Positions 60,196-64,000 of a DNA stretch of 64,000 bases are shown piece by piece. Source of the DNA: Sophora flavescens (lineage: Eukaryota; Streptophyta; Magnoliopsida; Fabales; Fabaceae); contig CM061066.1 of NCBI GenBank assembly GCA_030762895.1, forward strand, positions 12,209,751-12,273,750. Direction: 5' to 3'. Within the stretch, counting starts at the first letter, position 1, and every line of letters begins with the position of its first letter. The position numbers and the translations under genes were made by a program. Under the pieces are notes generated by a model. The model was not told the origin of the DNA. It saw only the letters and a list, made by a program, of their open reading frames with translations, and did not search any database.

Positions 60196-63100
60196 GGCCT
60201 AACTTACTCATCTTAAGCTCAATTAAGGCATACGATACCTTGTTGGAATTCTTATTCGGATGCCCTTCATTTGGTCTAGGGTTAGGTCAGGATTCATAAG
60301 AATAAATAGTAGTTTAAAGCCGCACAAGCCGGATAGAGACGAAAATTAGACAAATTTTACAATCGTTGTTTTTACTTTTACATTATTGGGCTTAATTCCT
60401 AAACATTATTAAATTTCGGATTTTTCTCTCATCATCGACCTAGTTGCCTTGCACTAGAGCATAACTAGAGCTACAAATATCTGATTTTGGTGATCTTGCT
60501 ATCCCTAGAAAGATAAGGTTGAGACCTACAATTTTAGGTTTCACAAAAATTCTCAAATTAGGCCAAAATCAAGTCCAGAGTTCTGCGCGCGGATCGATAT
60601 GCGATCCATGATGTTGCTTCACTTAAATGGACCTAACTTACTCATCTTAAGCCCAATTAAGGCATATGATACCTTGTTGGAAAGCTTATTTAGAGGCCCT
60701 TAATTTGGTCTCAGGTTAGGTCACGATTAATAAGCATAAATAGAAGCTTATAGCCTCACAAGCCAGAGGGAGACGGAAAATTAGACAACTTTTACAATCG
60801 TTGTTTTTACTTTTACATTATTGGGCTTAATTGCTAAACATTGTTAATTATCTGATTTTTCACTCTTCTTGACCTTGTTGCCTTGCGCAAAGAATAACTA
60901 GAGCTAAAGATATCAGATTTTGGTGATCTTGCAGTCCCTAGAAAGATAAGGAAGAGACCTACAAATTGGGGTTTCACAAGAATTGTCAAATTAGGCCAAA
61001 ATCAGGGTTATATTGGGTCATGAGTTCTCTAGGGCGGATCAGTGCGCAGTCCATGATGTTCCTTCACTTAAATGAGCATAACTTACTCATCTTAAGCCCA
61101 ATTAAGGCATACGATACCTTGTTGGAAAGATTATTCAGAGGCCCTTAATTTGGTCTAGGGTTAGGTCAGGATTAATAAGCATCGATAGCAGTTTACAGCC
61201 GCACAAGCCAGAGAGAGACGAAAAGTAGACAACTTTGACAATCATTGTTCTTTCTTTTTAAATTATTGGGCTTAATTGCTATACATTGTTAATTTTCAGA
61301 TTTTTCATTCATCTTGACCTTGTTGCCTTGCGAAGAGCATAACTAGAGCTACAAATATCGGATTTTGGTGATCTTGCTATCTCCCGAAAGATAAGGAAGA
61401 GACTTACAATTTCAGGTTTCACAAGAATTTTCAAATTATGCCAAAATCAAGGCTAAATTGGGTCCCGAGTTCTCAGGCGCGGATCGGTGCGCGATCCATG
61501 ATGTTCCTTCACTTAAATGGGCCTAACTTACTCATCATACGCCCAATTAAGGCATATGATACCTTGTTGGAAAGCTTATTCAGAGGCCCTTAATTTGGTC
61601 TAGGGTTAGGTCGGGATTACTAAGCATAAATAGCAGTTTACAGACGCACAAGCCCGAGAGAGACGGAAATTAGACAACTTTTACAATCATTGTTTTTGCT
61701 TTTACCTTATTGGGCTTAATTGCTAAACATTGTTAATTTTCGGTTTTTTTCACTCATCCCGACCTTGTTGCCTTGCGCAGAGCATAACTAGAGCTACAGA
61801 TATCGGATTTTGGTGATCTTGTTGTCCCTAGAAAGATAAGGAAGAGACCTATAATTTCAAGTGTCACAAGAATTGTCAAATTAGGTCAAAATTAAGGCTA
61901 GATTGGGTCCCGAGTTATCTGGCATTGATCGGTGCGTAGTCCATGATGTTCCTTCACTTAAATGGGCTTAACTGACTTATCTTGAACCTAATTAAGGCGT
62001 ATGATACCTTGTTGGAATTCTTATTCAGAGGCCCTTAATTTGGTCTAGGGTTAGGTCAGGACTAATAAGAATAATTGCGGTTTACAGTCTCACAAGCCAG
62101 AGAGTGACGAAAAACAAAACTTTTACAATCGTTGTTTTTGCTTTTACATTATTGGGCTTAATTGCTAAACATTGTTAAATTTCGGATTTTTCACTCATCC
62201 TGACCTCGTTGCCTTGCGCAGAGCATAACTAGAGCTACAAATATCGGATTTTGGTGATCTTGCTGTCCCTAGAAAGATAAGGAAGAGACCTACAATTTCA
62301 GGTTTCACAAGAATTGTCAAATTAGGCCAAATCAAGGCTAAATTGGGTCCCGAGTTCTTTTGCGCGGATCAATGCGCAGTCCATGATGTTCATTCACTTA
62401 AATGGGCCTAACTTACTCATCTTAAGCCCAATTAAGGCATATGATACCTTGTTGGAAAGCTTATTTAGAGGCCCTTAATTTGGTCTTGGGTTAGGTCAGG
62501 ATTAGTAAGCATAAATAGAAGCATACAACCGCACAAGTCAGAGAGAGACGGAAAATTAGACAACTTTTACAATCATTGTTTTTGCTTTTACATTATTGGG
62601 CTTAATTGGGCTTAATTGCTAAACATTGTTAATTATCGAATTTTTCACTCTTCCTGACCTTGTTGCCTTGCGTAGAGAATAACTAGCGCTACAGATATCA
62701 GATTTTGGTGATCTTCTGTCCCTAGAAAGATGAGGAAGAGACCTACAAATTCAGGTCTCACAAGAATTGTCAAATTAGGCCAAAATCAAGGCTAAATTGG
62801 GTCCTGATCTCTCTGGGGCGGATCAGTGCGCAGTCCATGATGTTCCTTCACTTAAAAATGCCTAACTTACTCATCTTAAGACCAACTAAGGCAAATGATA
62901 CCTTGTTGGAAAGCTTATTCAGAGGCCCTTAATTTGGTCTAGGGTTAGGTCAGGATTAACAAGCATAAAGAGCAGTTTACAGTCGCACAAGCCAGAGAGA
63001 CGAAAAGTAGAAAAATGTTACAATCATTGTTTTTGCTGTTACATTATTGGGCATAATTGCTAAACAATGTTAATTTTAGGATTTTTCATTAATCTTGACC

Positions 63101-64000
63101 TTGCTGCCTTGCGTAGAGCATAACTAGAGCTACAGATATCGGATTTTGGTGATCTTGCTGTCCCTAGAAAGATAAGGAAGAGACCTACAATTTCATGTTT
63201 CACAAGAATTGTCAATTTAGGCGAAAATCAAGGCTAAATTGGGTCCCGAGATCTCTGGCGCGGATCGGTGCACGATCCATGATGTACCTTCACTTAAATG
63301 AGCCTAACTTACTCATCTTAAGCCCAATTAAGGCATACGATACCTTGTTGGAAAGATTATTCAGAGGCCCTTAAATTGTTCTAGGGTTAGGTCAGGATTA
63401 ATAAGCATCGATAGCAGTTTACAGCCGCACTAGCCAGAGAGACGAAAAGTAGACAACTTTTACAATCATTGTTCTTTCTTTTTAAATTATTGGGCTTAAT
63501 TGCTATACATTGTTAATTTTCAGATTTTTCATTCATCTTGACCTTGTTGCCTTGCGAAGAGCATAACTAGAGCTACAGATATCGGATTTTGGTGATCTTG
63601 CTATCTCTAGAAAGATAAGGAAGAGACCTACAATTTCAGGTTTCACAAGAATTGTCAAATTATGCCAAAATCAAGGCTAAATTGGGTATCGCGTTCTCTG
63701 GCGCGGATCGGTCTGCGATCCATGATGTTCCTTCACTTAAATGGGCCTAACTTACTCATCTTAAGCCCAATTAAGGCATATGATACCTTGTTGGAAAGCT
63801 TATTCAGAGGCCCTTAATTTGGTCTAGTGTTAGGTCGCGATTACTAAGCATAAATAGAAGTTTACAGACGCACAAGCCCGAGAGAGACGGAAATTAGACA
63901 ACTTTTACAATCATTGTTTTTGCTTTTACATTATTGGGCTTAATTGCTAAACATTGTTAATTTTTCGGTTTTTTCACTCATCCTGACCTTGTTGCCTTGT
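60196..64000 (-). repeat. Satellite array D, inverted orientation (about 8.5 monomers)
   Basis: Reverse complement of the arrays A-C monomer, for example CCTTCACTTAAATGGGCC, GATTTTGGTGATCTTGC and TAATTTGGTCTAGGGTTAGG. It begins at GGGCCTAACTTACTC joined to the minisatellite. A higher-order period is visible: CAGACGCACAAGCCCGAGAG occurs at 61641 and 63865, 2224 bp apart (five units), and the GCATCGATAGCAG variant recurs with the same period (about 61180 and 63405). The first units match the mirror order of the right end of array C. It continues past the window end. Confidence 0.96.

Noticed and set aside
58097..60299. Several 60-96-residue frames on both strands in the minisatellite
   Set aside because: 31 bp is not a multiple of three, and the frames are the repeat read in rotating phases; they break wherever the unit length changes.

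Overview
The window is plant nuclear heterochromatin, most likely from a eudicot. It holds tandem satellite DNA, two copies of a decayed CACTA (En/Spm) DNA transposon, one decayed Athila-type Ty3/gypsy retrotransposon, and a short palindromic minisatellite. I see no intact host gene, tRNA, rRNA or CRISPR. The plant assignment rests on the transposon families (Transpos_assoc/Transposase_24/Ulp1 CACTA genes, Athila gag-protease) and on intron-rich AT-rich sequence. The species cannot be named.

Layout: 1-815 is the tail of a Ty3/gypsy LTR. 816-16514 is satellite array A, with a monomer of 444 or 454 bp. 16515-23388 is CACTA copy 1. 23389-27416 is array B. 27417-34367 is CACTA copy 2. 34368-49504 is array C, with higher-order structure. 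49505-49830 is non-satellite, probably a second LTR start. 49831-50330 is a 500-N assembly gap. 50331-58085 is a minus-strand Athila-like element whose polymerase region has been deleted. 58086-60195 is a 31-bp minisatellite. 60196-64000 is array D, the same satellite in the opposite orientation.

The main biological story is co-amplification. Both CACTA copies sit at exactly the same base of the satellite monomer (CTAACCCA^AGACC) with the same CCA target duplication, and their flanking monomers share private variants. One insertion was therefore probably copied by satellite amplification as part of a block of about 10.9 kb, not by a second transposition. Uninserted relatives of the target monomer persist in array C. 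Array C also shows a recurring truncated-monomer junction about every 2.55-2.76 kb, array D a 2224-bp five-monomer period, and the left part of array A a two-monomer alternation. The satellite thus evolves by block-wise unequal exchange.

The CACTA element kept the TNPA/Transposase_24 gene with its C-terminal Ulp1-like protease domain and a stub of the transposase gene, but lost the DDE transposase. The two copies carry mostly different lesions. The Athila element lost most of reverse transcriptase, RNase H and integrase; the ends of pol are joined in frame. All functional calls come from reading motifs by eye; no database search was run.
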